The notes under the pieces were generated by a model, which worked only from the letters and a program-made list of their open reading frames with translations, did no database searches and had not been told where the DNA came from. Of a DNA stretch of 35,975 nt, positions 16,098 to 25,330 are shown one piece after another; the first letter of the stretch is position 1, and every line of letters starts with the position of its first letter. This DNA comes from Bacteroidota bacterium (GTDB lineage Bacteria > Bacteroidota > Bacteroidia > Bacteroidales > F082), in assembly GCA_024280235.1 (NCBI GenBank), contig JAJRQN010000142.1, forward strand, positions 1-35,975. Direction: 5' to 3'. Both the position numbers and the translations under genes were made by a program.

Positions 16098-16613
16098 TTA
16101 CCCGATAATGCGCAACTGTTTTCGGGGAATGTTCAGGATGATGGCACTGCCCACCACTTCTATTTCAACTTTTACCCGGTTTTTTCCGTTGGCTTTGATT
16201 AAAATACCTTTCAGCCCGATGAGCTTGCCGGTCATAACTTCTACCTCTTTGCCCTCTTCCCACTGTTGGTCTTCGTTCAGTATCGGGTCTATTTCCTGAA
16301 GATAAATTTTGATAGCATCTATCTGCTGTTGCGGGACGGCCACCGCTTTCCCTTCAAAACTGATATATTTTACTACTCCCCTTGTTTGCAATACTTTGTA
16401 ATATTCTTTTTGTGTGATATACACAAATATATAGGAACGAAAAAGTGGTTCTTCAACCCATTTTTTCCGGTCGCTCCATTGTTTGAGTCTTTTTTCCAAT
16501 GGCAGATAGTAATCGAATCCGCCTCCTGCCAGTTCAATAGCCACTTTTTTCTCCGTACGTGATTTCACATACAAGGCATACCAAACCTTTTCCGCTTTTT
16601 TCTTTTTATCCAT
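16098..16613 (-). CDS. UpxY-type NusG paralogue (specialised antiterminator)
   Basis: A 171-residue protein with an N-terminal NGN domain (WYALYVKSRTEKKVAIEL at about 11-28, SYIFVYI at about 60-66, RGVVKYISFEG) and a C-terminal KOW-like domain (about 120-165). UpxY proteins are NusG paralogues that in Bacteroides promote transcription elongation through the capsule operon they head. Here no polysaccharide genes follow: the downstream gene is cvpA. Its start overlaps the nitroreductase stop by eight bases (ATGGATAA), so it is translationally coupled to that gene. An orphan family member; its target operon is unknown and could lie elsewhere. Confidence 0.82.
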   Translation of the reverse strand: MDKKKKAEKVWYALYVKSRTEKKVAIELAGGGFDYYLPLEKRLKQWSDRKKWVEEPLFRSYIFVYITQKEYYKVLQTRGVVKYISFEGKAVAVPQQQIDAIKIYLQEIDPILNEDQQWEEGKEVEVMTGKLIGLKGILIKANGKNRVKVEIEVVGSAIILNIPRKQLRIIG

Positions 16614-17157
16614 AAGTGTTGTATTTTACTGCCTTTTCAAATTTCTTCCTGATTTTTTTCCGATGTCTGTAATTTTCCGGTGTGTATCCGATAGTGATTA
16701 GCAGTGGAATATTTTTCTCTTCCGGAACATGAAGTAATTTTTTTACTTTTCTCTCATCAAACCAGCCCAGCATGCAGGTTCCCAGCCCCTCTTCCGTTGC
16801 CTGAAGACAAAAATGCCCGGCAGTAATACCCACATCCATTAGGGGATACTCTTTTTTCTTAATCCTACCTCCCACTTCGGTAATTATTTTGGGCTTTTCC
16901 ATGACAATGACTACGATAACAGGAGCCTGAGTTGCAAACGTATTGAAAGAATATAGCGGTCCCATTGCTGCTTTTCCGACTTTTTTTACCAGTTCAGGAT
17001 TGTTGACAACCACAAAAGTCCACGGTTGAGAGTTGCTGGCTGAAGGTGCCAGACGTGCTGCTTCGAGACAGCGTTCCAGTTTTTCTGGTTCCACAGAATC
17101 ATCGGTATATCTCCGGTCGCTTTGCCTCTTTTGTACCAAATCAAGGAAATTCTTCAT
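16606..17157 (-). CDS. Nitroreductase-family FMN oxidoreductase
   Basis: A 183-residue protein. FMN-binding landmarks are KRQSDRRYTD near the N-terminus, APSASNSQPWTFVVV (about 37-51), and LMDVGITAGHFCLQATEEGLGTCMLGW with the ITIGYTPE strand near the C-terminus. Members use NAD(P)H to reduce quinones, nitro compounds or flavins; some are dehalogenases or act in cofactor synthesis, so the substrate is open. Length is normal. It starts 19 bases after the lnt stop and overlaps the UpxY-like gene, so lnt, this gene and the UpxY-like gene may be one transcript. Confidence 0.85.
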   Translation of the reverse strand: MKNFLDLVQKRQSDRRYTDDSVEPEKLERCLEAARLAPSASNSQPWTFVVVNNPELVKKVGKAAMGPLYSFNTFATQAPVIVVIVMEKPKIITEVGGRIKKKEYPLMDVGITAGHFCLQATEEGLGTCMLGWFDERKVKKLLHVPEEKNIPLLITIGYTPENYRHRKKIRKKFEKAVKYNTYG

Positions 17158-17176
17158 GGGATTTATTATTATAAGA

Positions 17177-18775
17177 TTAGAAAAGGCTATTCTGCTTTCT
17201 CAGAAAACCCTGTACCACTGAAACGAGCAAAATCATCACACTGATATAAGCCGATATTCTCGCTATCTGATCACCGTTTTTTACGTAATAGGTCAGTCGG
17301 CTGTTGAGGTTGAGTTGGTCGGCAATGACTGCTGGTTTCCAGTAGGCTGTTTTTTGCAGGATGTCCCCTCTTTGGTTGATGAAGCCGGAAATACCTGTGG
17401 TGGCTGATTGTGCCACATCGCGGCGGGTTTCAATGGCGCGTAGTACCGAAAAAAGAAAATGTTGCCGGTAACCGGGTGTATTGCCCCACCATCCATCGTT
17501 GGTGATAACAAAAATAAGGTTGGCTCCGGCCCGGATGGTTTTGTTCACAAAATCTCCGTAAATAGACTCGTAACAAATCAATGGCGCAACTTTTACTCCT
17601 GTTTGTTCATTTGTGAAAACGGTGGTGTGGTTGTCCTCTTTCAGGGTTCCCACAATTCCGCCGAGATTAATAGCGTATTTTTCAAGCGGTTTCAAAAAAA
17701 ACCATGAGGGCATTTTTTCGACACCCGGAACAAGTTTCGACTTGTGATGAACCTGTACATAAGGCGAATTATCAAGATAAAAAGCGGTATTGTAAGCATA
17801 ATAGTACAACCCTTTTCTGTAAAGTCGTGCTGCCGGGGTCCGTTTTTCATTAGGTTTAAGCCATCGGAAAGTGGAGGCGCCAACCACCATCGATAGTTTT
17901 GGATAAGCCCGGATAAAATTTTTCAGTGTCCGGATACTTTGAGAGCGGCGCAGATTACCTTCCCAGATGTTCTCCTGAATAGTCGATTCCGGAAAAACGA
18001 TATAATCAGTACTGTCGTTTACCTTTTCCGCAGCAAGCTTCAGGTTTTTTTGGATAATTTCGGCAGGTGGCAGGCTATACTCTTCGGTGTATGGGTCAAT
18101 ATTTGGCTGAACTACCACCACATTCACCGGTTGGCGGGTTTCTTTGTAATGCGCATAGCGAAAGAAAGAAAAAGTAAGAGGAACAAAGAGAACAAGTAAA
18201 AACAAGATGGTGTTGACAATCATCCTGAATCTTTCTTTTGAAAAATAATTTTGTATTAAATTAAATACCAAAATATTGGCCAGTATTATCCAAAAACTTC
18301 CACCGAGGACACCTGTGTATTCATACCACTGAATCCAAATAGGCTTGCTGGCAAAAACATTTCCCAGTGTGAGCCAGGGCCAGGTAAGTTCCCAGTTCAT
18401 ATGAAAATATTCCCAGCTTATCCAGTAAAAAATCAAAATGCCAAACCCACGCCGGTTGTTGAACAGCCATTTTTTGGAAATGTGAAAAACCTGAAATATT
18501 ATTGCCATAAAAAGGGAATTCATCAAAATGGCTACAACAGCACCACTATGAGTTGAATTCCATATCCACCAGGTTGTTAGAATATTCCATACAAAGAAAG
18601 TAATCCAGGCCAGCCAAAACATCCCTTTTCGCCGGCTGTCGCCAAGATGTTGTTGTACAAAAAACAACGGCACCAGCGCCACAAAAATCAGCGGAGTAAA
18701 CCCATGTTGCGGCCAGGCAGCCGCAAGCATCAGACCTGACAAGAGCGAAAGCAACAACAGATGAATTCGTTTCAT
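17177..18775 (-). CDS. lnt: Apolipoprotein N-acyltransferase
   Basis: A 532-residue inner-membrane enzyme that adds the third acyl chain to lipoproteins. The first ~205 residues hold about six membrane segments; a nitrilase-like domain follows with E263 (FPEST), K345 (HHKSKLVP) and C401 (PLICYESIYG) as the catalytic triad; a final membrane segment is at about 505-525. The loop NDGWWGNTPG is typical. Lnt is variable across Bacteroidota, so a complete copy is informative. Its stop is 19 bases before the nitroreductase start. Confidence 0.92.
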   Translation of the reverse strand: MKRIHLLLLSLLSGLMLAAAWPQHGFTPLIFVALVPLFFVQQHLGDSRRKGMFWLAWITFFVWNILTTWWIWNSTHSGAVVAILMNSLFMAIIFQVFHISKKWLFNNRRGFGILIFYWISWEYFHMNWELTWPWLTLGNVFASKPIWIQWYEYTGVLGGSFWIILANILVFNLIQNYFSKERFRMIVNTILFLLVLFVPLTFSFFRYAHYKETRQPVNVVVVQPNIDPYTEEYSLPPAEIIQKNLKLAAEKVNDSTDYIVFPESTIQENIWEGNLRRSQSIRTLKNFIRAYPKLSMVVGASTFRWLKPNEKRTPAARLYRKGLYYYAYNTAFYLDNSPYVQVHHKSKLVPGVEKMPSWFFLKPLEKYAINLGGIVGTLKEDNHTTVFTNEQTGVKVAPLICYESIYGDFVNKTIRAGANLIFVITNDGWWGNTPGYRQHFLFSVLRAIETRRDVAQSATTGISGFINQRGDILQKTAYWKPAVIADQLNLNSRLTYYVKNGDQIARISAYISVMILLVSVVQGFLRKQNSLF

Positions 18776-18870
18776 GGAAAAAAATTTGAGGCTAAATTAA
18801 AGCTTTTGCACATTATCGCTGCCGTTTTTTATAAAACCTCCTCGTAGAATAGAGTCTCTTTGTTAATTTA

Positions 18871-19911
18871 TCAGGATTTTTTCAGTGTAAACGAAAAGGT
18901 TGTGCCCTTATTAGGTTTGCTGCGGACGGTAATGCTTTGCCGGTGGGCTTCGATGATGTGTTTTACAATAGATAGACCGAGACCTGTGCCTCCTTTCTCG
19001 CGTGAGCGACTTTTGTCCACACGGTAAAAGCGTTCGAAGATTCGGGGAAGACTTTCGTCTGAGATGCCAATGCCATTGTCGCTTACTTCGATGAGCACAT
19101 TATCGTGAAAATCGTAGAATGAGATAATAATTCGTCCGTTTTCAAGCGGCCCGTAATTGATGGCATTGTCCACGAGGTTGATTAGTACCTGACGGATGCG
19201 CATTTTGTCAGCCAATACATTTATGCGGCTATTCTCAGATTCTTTAATAATGATTTGCGCATTACTTTTTTCAGCTTTAACCTCCAGAAATTCAGCTATT
19301 TCACGACAAAGTTCATTGATGTTAAAAACTGTTTCATTCAGGTTCATCACCCCGGATTCAAACTTTGTAATTTCTTCCAGATCCTGAACAATGGCAATCA
19401 TTCTATCCACACTCTTTTCCGATTTTTCCAGGAACTTTTTATTAATTTTTTTATCTTTCAAGCCACCATCCAGCAAGGTAAGAATGTAACCCTGAATATT
19501 GAAAATCGGAGTCTTAAGCTCGTGTGAAACATTGCCAAGAAACTCCCGGCGATAATCCGCCATCTTTTGTAATTCATCAATTTTTTGCTGTTGCGTATCA
19601 TGCCATTCCAGCACTACCTGATTTACCATTCCCAAAATATCGTTCGTGTTTTTATCTGCATGTTGTCCTCGTTTGATTTCATGCCATTTTCCGATGGTTT
19701 TATAAATAATTTTCAAGCGGTTATAGATAAACCGGTTCAACGTATAATATACTGTTAAATAAGAAGCGACAAAAAACAACAAGCTACCGACAATAAAGAG
19801 TGTTGGCTGAAATGCAATTCCGGCATAAACCATTCCAAGGTAAAAAGCCATAAAAACCAGCATAATAATACCGGCATTCAGTAAAGCCACATTTCGGGGA
19901 GCATGTTTCAT
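18871..19911 (-). CDS. Sensor histidine kinase (PhoR-like)
   Basis: A 346-residue kinase. Two membrane segments (about 8-30 and 36-58) have almost no loop between them, so there is no periplasmic sensor domain. Then a linker, the dimerisation/phosphoacceptor helix with H130 in NVSHELKTP, and a HATPase domain with NLVDNAINY (N box), DNGIGI (G1) and KGGTGLGLSIVKHI (G2). It overlaps its response regulator by four bases (ATGA). With no external domain, it probably senses the membrane or a partner. A phosphate role is only a family analogy. Confidence 0.9.
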   Translation of the reverse strand: MKHAPRNVALLNAGIIMLVFMAFYLGMVYAGIAFQPTLFIVGSLLFFVASYLTVYYTLNRFIYNRLKIIYKTIGKWHEIKRGQHADKNTNDILGMVNQVVLEWHDTQQQKIDELQKMADYRREFLGNVSHELKTPIFNIQGYILTLLDGGLKDKKINKKFLEKSEKSVDRMIAIVQDLEEITKFESGVMNLNETVFNINELCREIAEFLEVKAEKSNAQIIIKESENSRINVLADKMRIRQVLINLVDNAINYGPLENGRIIISFYDFHDNVLIEVSDNGIGISDESLPRIFERFYRVDKSRSREKGGTGLGLSIVKHIIEAHRQSITVRSKPNKGTTFSFTLKKS

Positions 19912-20612
19912 GGCTGTTCTTCAAATTTATAGCCGACACCTTTGATTGTTTTTATATTTTCTAATCCGACTTTTTCTCTGATTTTACGGATATGCACATC
20001 AATGGTTCGGCTGCCTACAATTACGTCATCACCCCATATCTCGTGAAATATTTCTTCGCGACGGAAAACTTTGTTGGGCTTAGAGGCCAGAAGATAAAGG
20101 ACGCTAAATTCTTTTCGTGGCAGAGAAATGGTCTTATCTCCTTTTATCACCACATAGCGAAGCGGGTCAATAACGATACCGGTTCTTTCAATGGACTCAT
20201 TTTTCTTTTCCGTTTTCTTTGAGCGGCGCAGCAGGGCAATGATGCGTTTGATTAGTACTTTTGGTTTGACGGGTTTGGTAACATAATCATCCGCACCTGC
20301 TTCAAATCCTGCGATTTGCGAATAATCTTCGGAGCGGGCAGTGAGAAACACGATAAATGTGTTATCAAGCTCCGGGATATTTCTGATTAGTTCCACTGCT
20401 GTCATGCCGTCCATCCTCGGCATCATAATATCCATCAAAATCAAATGAGGTAACTCCTTTTTTGCAATCTTTACTGCTTCCACACCGTCGAAAGCTACCA
20501 ACACTGCAAAGCCCTCTCTTTTCAGATTGTAGGATAGAAATTCAATAATGTCTTCTTCATCGTCAACGAGAAGAATCTTGTAATTTCCATAATTCGGGTC
20601 TTCTTTTTTCAT
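19908..20612 (-). CDS. OmpR/PhoB-family response regulator
   Basis: A 234-residue regulator. The receiver domain has acidic DDEED near 17-21, phosphoacceptor D61 in LMDIMMPRMDG and the conserved lysine in YVTKPV; the winged-helix domain (about 135-230) includes SRTIDVHIRKIREK and IKGVGYKF. It is cotranscribed with and overlaps the kinase. No pho box is visible upstream and no phosphate transport genes are present, so the regulon is unknown. Confidence 0.92.
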   Translation of the reverse strand: MKKEDPNYGNYKILLVDDEEDIIEFLSYNLKREGFAVLVAFDGVEAVKIAKKELPHLILMDIMMPRMDGMTAVELIRNIPELDNTFIVFLTARSEDYSQIAGFEAGADDYVTKPVKPKVLIKRIIALLRRSKKTEKKNESIERTGIVIDPLRYVVIKGDKTISLPRKEFSVLYLLASKPNKVFRREEIFHEIWGDDVIVGSRTIDVHIRKIREKVGLENIKTIKGVGYKFEEQP

Positions 20613-20746
20613 TTTTTATTTGTTGCTGCGAAGATGGACAATAAATGTAAATAGTTAAATTGCAGAATGTTAAATTTTGGTTAAGTTTTCTGAAGCGAAG
20701 ATACAACAAAACGGGAAAAGCTTTTGAAATGCTCGCATTATGAGCA

Positions 20747-21688
20747 TCAGGAAGAGAGAAAATTAATGTTTCTGCGCAAGTTCTTAAAGCCGGCACGTTC
20801 CACAGCCGTATTTTTAAACAAAGATTTGAAAGCTGTTTTATTTAGATTTTCCCAATCGGACTTCTGCATGTTTTGTAATGCATTTGAAGCCTCAAAAGCC
20901 GGTTCCTGATGAGGTCGGGCTTTGCTGTTCCAGGGGCATACATCCTGGCAAATGTCGCAACCGAAAATCCATTGTTTCCATTTCCCATGGAATTTATCAG
21001 GTATTTCCGTGCCGCGATATTCGATGGTCAGGTACGAAATACACTTGCGGGCATCCACTTCAAAAGCGGTCAAAGCTCCGGTGGGACAGGCCTCAATACA
21101 TTTTGTACAGCTGCCGCAATAATTTTCGACTGTTTCCCTGTCGGGCATCAGTTCCAAATCAAGGATGATATGGCCAATAAAGAAAAAGGAGCCTCTTTCA
21201 CGGTTTATGAGCAAAGTATTTTTCCCGATAAATCCCAGCCCGGCTTTTCGTGCTACAGCACGGTCGAGAACCGGAGCAGAGTCTGTGAAAATTCTTGCTT
21301 CACGCTTTCCGGTCAGGGTTTCTATTTTTTCGAGCAGCAATGCCAGCTTTTGTTTAATGATGTAATGATAATCTCTGCCGTAAGCATATTTCGATATTTT
21401 ATAATGGCCATTTTCGGGAAGTTCATGTGCCGGAAAATAGTTGAAAAGAACTGAGATAACCGATTTGGCATTTTCTACCAGCATTGTAGTATCGTATCGC
21501 TTCTCACGATTACGTTTGAGGTATTGCATCTCTCCCTGCATCCCTTTTTCGAGCCATTTTTCCATCCTTTCGGCATCGGCTTTCAGGAAATTTGCTTTGG
21601 AAATTCCGCAGGCAAAAAATCCCAATTTTCCGGCTTCTTTTTTTATCCGGTCGCTCAGTTGTGCTCTTTGCAGGCTGTGGAGGGGCAT
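20747..21688 (-). CDS. queG: Epoxyqueuosine reductase
   Basis: A 313-residue cobalamin-dependent iron-sulfur enzyme that makes queuosine from epoxyqueuosine in tRNA. Two [4Fe-4S] motifs are visible: C191-C194-C197-C201 (CGSCTKCIEACP) and C244-C247-C251 (CDICQDVCPWN), the last cysteine pattern shared between clusters as usual. The catalytic region DSAPVLDRAVA is at 136-146. I chose the ATG at 21688; a longer open frame extends upstream but would run into mnmA coding sequence. It lies 31 bases after mnmA, so both tRNA anticodon-modifying enzymes share an operon. Confidence 0.92.
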   Translation of the reverse strand: MPLHSLQRAQLSDRIKKEAGKLGFFACGISKANFLKADAERMEKWLEKGMQGEMQYLKRNREKRYDTTMLVENAKSVISVLFNYFPAHELPENGHYKISKYAYGRDYHYIIKQKLALLLEKIETLTGKREARIFTDSAPVLDRAVARKAGLGFIGKNTLLINRERGSFFFIGHIILDLELMPDRETVENYCGSCTKCIEACPTGALTAFEVDARKCISYLTIEYRGTEIPDKFHGKWKQWIFGCDICQDVCPWNSKARPHQEPAFEASNALQNMQKSDWENLNKTAFKSLFKNTAVERAGFKNLRRNINFLSS

Positions 21689-21719
21689 AAATATTCTTTT
21701 TGATACAAAAAACAGGCTG

Positions 21720-22790
21720 TTAATCTTCTTTTTGAGCAATAACCCCACTACCGATGCAGGTCTTTTCTTCACGGTCATAAATGACGGCAAACTGTCCCGG
21801 TGCAATGCCTGAAATCTTTTCTCCGGAAAAGATGCGTATTCCTTTTTCATCCCGAATCAATTCCCCTGCTGTAAATTCCGGTTGATGCCTGATTTTGAAT
21901 TTTATCTCTTTCAGTGCGGAGTAATCGTGGTTGGGATTTAATAAATGCAGGTTCTCCATCCGGATGGTGTCATCGTACTGGCTAATGGGATCATAACCGT
22001 TGGAAACGTAAATAATATTTTTGAGGGTATCTTTTTTCACCACAAACCATGGCCCGCCGCCAAGTCGCAAACCGCGCCGCTGGCCAATGGTATGAAACCA
22101 GAAACCTTTGTGCTCGCCCAGTACTTTGCCGGTTTCCAACTCAATGATTTCACCCGGTTTTTCACCGACATATTTTCTGATAAAGTCAGTGTAGTTTATT
22201 TTACCGAGAAAACAAATCCCCTGGCTGTCAGGACGATGTGCACTTGGTAATTTCATCTCTTCGGCAATACGGCGTACCTCTTTTTTCTGTAAATGACCGA
22301 TGGGAAACAGGGCTTTTCCCAATTGTTCGTGTGTAATCTGCCCCAGAAAATATGTTTGGTCTTTTACCCTGTCCACAGCGGTACCCAGAAAAGCGCCCTC
22401 TTCTGTTTCGTAACGGGTAGCATAGTGGCCGGTGGCAATGCGGTCAAAATCTTTACCATGGCGGTCGTTAAAAGCGCCGAACTTGATGAGCAGGTTGCAC
22501 ATGACATCCGGGTTAGGCGTTAGCCCCTGCTTTACGCTCTCCATGGTATATTTTACCACCGTTGACCAGTACTCCTTTTGCAAATCCACTACATCAAACC
22601 GGCAGCCGTATTTTTTTGCAATCCATGTCGTAATTTCGATATCTTCTTCCGCCGGACAATCCATAAAAGCCGGCGCATTTTCCATGCCGATACGGATGTA
22701 AAAAATATGCGGGTCGTAGCCCTGCTTTTTTAGCAAAGGAACACAAACCGAACTGTCCACACCTCCCGAAACAAGGGCTGCAATTTTCAT
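21720..22790 (-). CDS. mnmA: tRNA 2-thiouridylase MnmA
   Basis: A 356-residue enzyme that thiolates wobble U34 in tRNAs for Lys, Glu and Gln. PP-loop SGGVDSS is at 8-14, catalytic C98 in NPDVMCN and the second cysteine C193 in SQGICFLGK; the C-terminal RNA-binding part includes HTIGQRRGLRLGG. The start was set at MKIAALVSGG (22790), not the upstream ATG, which adds 29 residues with no family match and overlaps the divergent glycosyltransferase promoter. Followed by queG. Confidence 0.93.
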   Translation of the reverse strand: MKIAALVSGGVDSSVCVPLLKKQGYDPHIFYIRIGMENAPAFMDCPAEEDIEITTWIAKKYGCRFDVVDLQKEYWSTVVKYTMESVKQGLTPNPDVMCNLLIKFGAFNDRHGKDFDRIATGHYATRYETEEGAFLGTAVDRVKDQTYFLGQITHEQLGKALFPIGHLQKKEVRRIAEEMKLPSAHRPDSQGICFLGKINYTDFIRKYVGEKPGEIIELETGKVLGEHKGFWFHTIGQRRGLRLGGGPWFVVKKDTLKNIIYVSNGYDPISQYDDTIRMENLHLLNPNHDYSALKEIKFKIRHQPEFTAGELIRDEKGIRIFSGEKISGIAPGQFAVIYDREEKTCIGSGVIAQKED

Positions 22791-22882
22791 TTTTCTTCCT
22801 GTTAAGAATCCGCTGCAAAGGTCGGAAAAAATAAGGAGATATATTTTTTTGCTTCTTCCTGCCGGTATTGGTTGCATTTGTC

Positions 22883-22890
22883 TATTTTTG
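22883..22890 (+). promoter_or_regulatory. -7 box upstream of the glycosyltransferase
   Basis: TATTTTTG fits TAnnTTTG but lies only 8 bases before the ATG at 22899, so the message would be nearly leaderless. No suitable -33 box is visible. Confidence 0.3.
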
Positions 22891-22898
22891 ACTCTGCT

Positions 22899-23657
22899 AT
22901 GGAAAAATTGTCAGCGGTCATAATCACTTACAACGAAGAGAAAAACATTGAACGCTGCATCCTTTCTCTTGAAGGAATTGCTGATGAAATCGTTGTTTTG
23001 GATTCTTTTTCTACCGATCGTACACGGGAGATTTGTGAAAAATACAAGGTCAAATTCTTTACCCATCATTTTGATGATTATATCGAACAGAAAAACAGGG
23101 CGATAACCCATGCTGCCTATCCTCATATTTTATCGCTTGATGCAGATGAAGCACTTTCCGATATTTTGAGAACATCTATCTTACAGGTTAAAAACAACTG
23201 GGATGCAGATGGGTACACCATGAACCGGCTGACCAACTATTGCGGAAAATGGATTCGGCATTGTGGTTGGTATCCCGACCGTAAGTTGCGTCTGTTTGTT
23301 GCCCGCAAAGGACGATGGACAGGACTTAATCCACACGATGTTTTTGTTATGAAAGGCAACTCCGTTATAAAACATCTGAAAGGCGACCTTTTACATTACA
23401 GTTACTATACTATCGATGAGCATTACCGGCAGGCAGAACGTTTCAGTACGCTTTCGGCAAAAGCAAAATTTCAAAATGGGAAAAACGCTCCCCTTATTAA
23501 AGTCTGGCTCAGCCCGGTAGTACGATTTATAAAATGTTATTTCCTTCAATTGGGATTTCTGGATGGAAGTGCCGGATGGCGTATTTGTACTATTTCTGCA
23601 AAGGAAAGCTATCAAAAATATCGAAAACTGAAATCCCTTTATCATCATAAAAAATAG
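22899..23657 (+). CDS. Family 2 glycosyltransferase (WaaE/KdtX-like)
   Basis: A 252-residue GT-A glycosyltransferase. It opens with LSAVIITYNEEKNIERCI, has VVLDSFSTDRT near 40 and the metal-binding LDADEALS near 90; WIRHCGWYPDRKLRLF and HYSYYTIDEHYRQAERFS follow the pattern of WaaE/KdtX-type lipopolysaccharide core enzymes. It probably acts at the inner face of the inner membrane using a nucleotide sugar. The start is set at 22899 since similarity begins there. It stands alone, with no other LPS genes beside it. Sugar and acceptor cannot be determined. Confidence 0.85.
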   Translation: MEKLSAVIITYNEEKNIERCILSLEGIADEIVVLDSFSTDRTREICEKYKVKFFTHHFDDYIEQKNRAITHAAYPHILSLDADEALSDILRTSILQVKNNWDADGYTMNRLTNYCGKWIRHCGWYPDRKLRLFVARKGRWTGLNPHDVFVMKGNSVIKHLKGDLLHYSYYTIDEHYRQAERFSTLSAKAKFQNGKNAPLIKVWLSPVVRFIKCYFLQLGFLDGSAGWRICTISAKESYQKYRKLKSLYHHKK

Positions 23658-23661
23658 TTAA

Positions 23662-23692
23662 GCGTAATTTAGACACAACATAAATATTACGC
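23662..23692. promoter_or_regulatory. Inverted repeat ahead of the dehydratase promoter
   Basis: GCGTAAT (23662-23668) and ATTACGC (23686-23692) form a 7-bp inverted repeat with a 17-base gap. It follows the glycosyltransferase stop and ends 13 bases before the -33 box of the next gene. It has no T run, so an operator is as likely as a terminator. Confidence 0.3.
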
Positions 23693-23705
23693 ATGCCAAC
23701 TAATT

Positions 23706-23738
23706 TTTGACTATTTAGTTAGTCTTTTCTTAGTTTTG
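23706..23738 (+). promoter_or_regulatory. Promoter of the 4-hydroxybutyryl-CoA dehydratase gene
   Basis: TTTG (23706-23709), 21 bases, then TAGTTTTG (23731-23738): a complete Bacteroidota -33/-7 pair. Transcription would start near 23745, leaving a leader of about 44 bases before the ATG at 23789. Confidence 0.65.
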
Positions 23739-23788
23739 TGCAAACTTCAATATTTTGTCATTCAAAATATCCAAAAAACGATAAAACT

Positions 23789-25291
23789 ATGTTAAGAACA
23801 AAAGAAGAGTACTTTGAGAAGCTAAAAGAGATGAAGCCAAACATTTACATTGGTGATGAAAAAGTTGGTCGTGATGACCCGAGGCTCAGACCCGGAATTA
23901 ACGTCCTGAGTATTACCTTTGATTTGGCTCAGGATCCAAAATATAAGAAGCTGGCAACTGCCAAATCAACCATTACCAATGGTGTGGTAAATCGTTGGGC
24001 ACATCTTCCGCAGGATCCGTATGATTTGATGGAAAAGCAAAAGCTTATTCGCATGGGTGCGCGTAGGGCTGGTGGTTGTATTCAGCGTTGTATGGGGCAC
24101 GATGCCATTAGTGCTTTGTCTATTTGCACCCGCGAAATTGATGATGCAAAAGGAACTGATTATCACAAACGTTTTCTGGATTATATGAAAGTTTATCAGG
24201 AAAATGACCTCGTGGGATGTTGTGCTCAAACCGACAGCAAAGGAGATCGTGTAAAACGGCCTTCCGATCAGGCCGATCCGGATGCCTATGTTCATATTGT
24301 TGAAAAACGGGAAGATGGTATCGTGGTAAGTGGTTTTAAAATGTCGGTAACACAGGCTCCTTATGCTGATGAAATTTTTGTGATTCCCACCCGTGCCATG
24401 ATGGAAAATGACGAAGATTATGCTGTAGCTTTTGCTGTCCCTGGCGACTGGGAAGGGGTAAAACTGGTAACGCGCCCGGTATGGCATCGCCAAAAAGATG
24501 ATAAAGATGCACCTCCTATCTGCCTGACCGGTATTTCTGATTCAGTGGTTATTTTTGACAATGTATTTGTTCCCAACGAACGTGTTTTTATGGCCGGGGA
24601 ATGGGAATTTGGCCGGCGTTTGGCCATGCTTTTTGCCGATTCGCACCGCCACAGCTATTCGGGATGTAAACCGGCAGTTTCCGATATTTTGTGCGGTACT
24701 ACCGTGCTCGCTGCCGAGGCCAATAACATTGTAAAAGTCTCTCACGTGAGAGAGAAACTTACACAATTTGCCGGAGCTGCCGAGCTTGCTTTTAGTGCCG
24801 GTGTAGCCGCTGCTGTTTTTGGTAAAAAAACCGAGAGCGGGACTTTTTTCCCAAATACCATTTATGCTAATGTGGGCAGGAAACTTATGGGCGAACTTAT
24901 CTATCACGAATTCAATTTGTTGACTGAGGTGGCCGGAGGTATTGCCGCTACACTTCCCTTCAAGGAAAGTTTTACCATGGATGAATTGAAAGAACATATG
25001 GAAAGATTTATTGTGAGAAATCCGAATATTCCACCGGAACTTTCATTGAAAATCTGGAATCTTGTGGAAATTATGAGTACTTCCGCCATGACGGCAGAGT
25101 TGCTGGTGGGTGGTGTGCACGGCGGCGGTTCTCCTATTATGGAAGCCATTGCCCTGAGTCTGGAATATGATTTTAAAACCCGTGTGAATGTGGCCAAATA
25201 TCTCGGCGGAATGTCCAAAAGGATGGATGACGATGTGGATTTGAAAACCGAACCATGGATGAAACTGAGATTTGATAAAGATGAGAAATAA
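23789..25291 (+). CDS. abfD: 4-hydroxybutyryl-CoA dehydratase / vinylacetyl-CoA isomerase
   Basis: A 500-residue flavin and [4Fe-4S] enzyme of the 4-hydroxyphenylacetate hydroxylase superfamily. What sets the dehydratase apart from the monooxygenases is its cluster ligands: here C97 and C101 (GGCIQRC), H286 and C293 (SHRHSYSGC). Their 4- and 7-residue spacings match the clostridial enzyme's C99/C103/H292/C299 (recalled). It converts 4-hydroxybutyryl-CoA to crotonyl-CoA by a radical mechanism and is oxygen-sensitive, so it points to anaerobic use, for example GABA or succinate fermentation to butyrate. I chose the ATG at 23789; the longer frame starts inside the -7 box. It has its own promoter and a strong terminator, so it is monocistronic. 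4-hydroxybutyrate dehydrogenase and CoA transferase genes are not in the window. Confidence 0.92.
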   Translation: MLRTKEEYFEKLKEMKPNIYIGDEKVGRDDPRLRPGINVLSITFDLAQDPKYKKLATAKSTITNGVVNRWAHLPQDPYDLMEKQKLIRMGARRAGGCIQRCMGHDAISALSICTREIDDAKGTDYHKRFLDYMKVYQENDLVGCCAQTDSKGDRVKRPSDQADPDAYVHIVEKREDGIVVSGFKMSVTQAPYADEIFVIPTRAMMENDEDYAVAFAVPGDWEGVKLVTRPVWHRQKDDKDAPPICLTGISDSVVIFDNVFVPNERVFMAGEWEFGRRLAMLFADSHRHSYSGCKPAVSDILCGTTVLAAEANNIVKVSHVREKLTQFAGAAELAFSAGVAAAVFGKKTESGTFFPNTIYANVGRKLMGELIYHEFNLLTEVAGGIAATLPFKESFTMDELKEHMERFIVRNPNIPPELSLKIWNLVEIMSTSAMTAELLVGGVHGGGSPIMEAIALSLEYDFKTRVNVAKYLGGMSKRMDDDVDLKTEPWMKLRFDKDEK

Positions 25292-25330
25292 AAATGGTAA
25301 TCATTTGTTTATCAAATGACTGATGCCAAT

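Noticed and set aside
20909-21454. 181-codon open frame antisense to queG
   Set aside because: Lies wholly over the conserved queG coding strand and has no recognisable motif.
23966-24493. 175-codon open frame antisense to the dehydratase gene
   Set aside because: Shadow of a strongly conserved gene; no ribosome site or family.
23789-25291. 4-hydroxyphenylacetate 3-monooxygenase as identity
   Set aside because: The presence of the Fe-S ligand set C-x3-C and H-x6-C separates this protein from the cluster-less monooxygenases.
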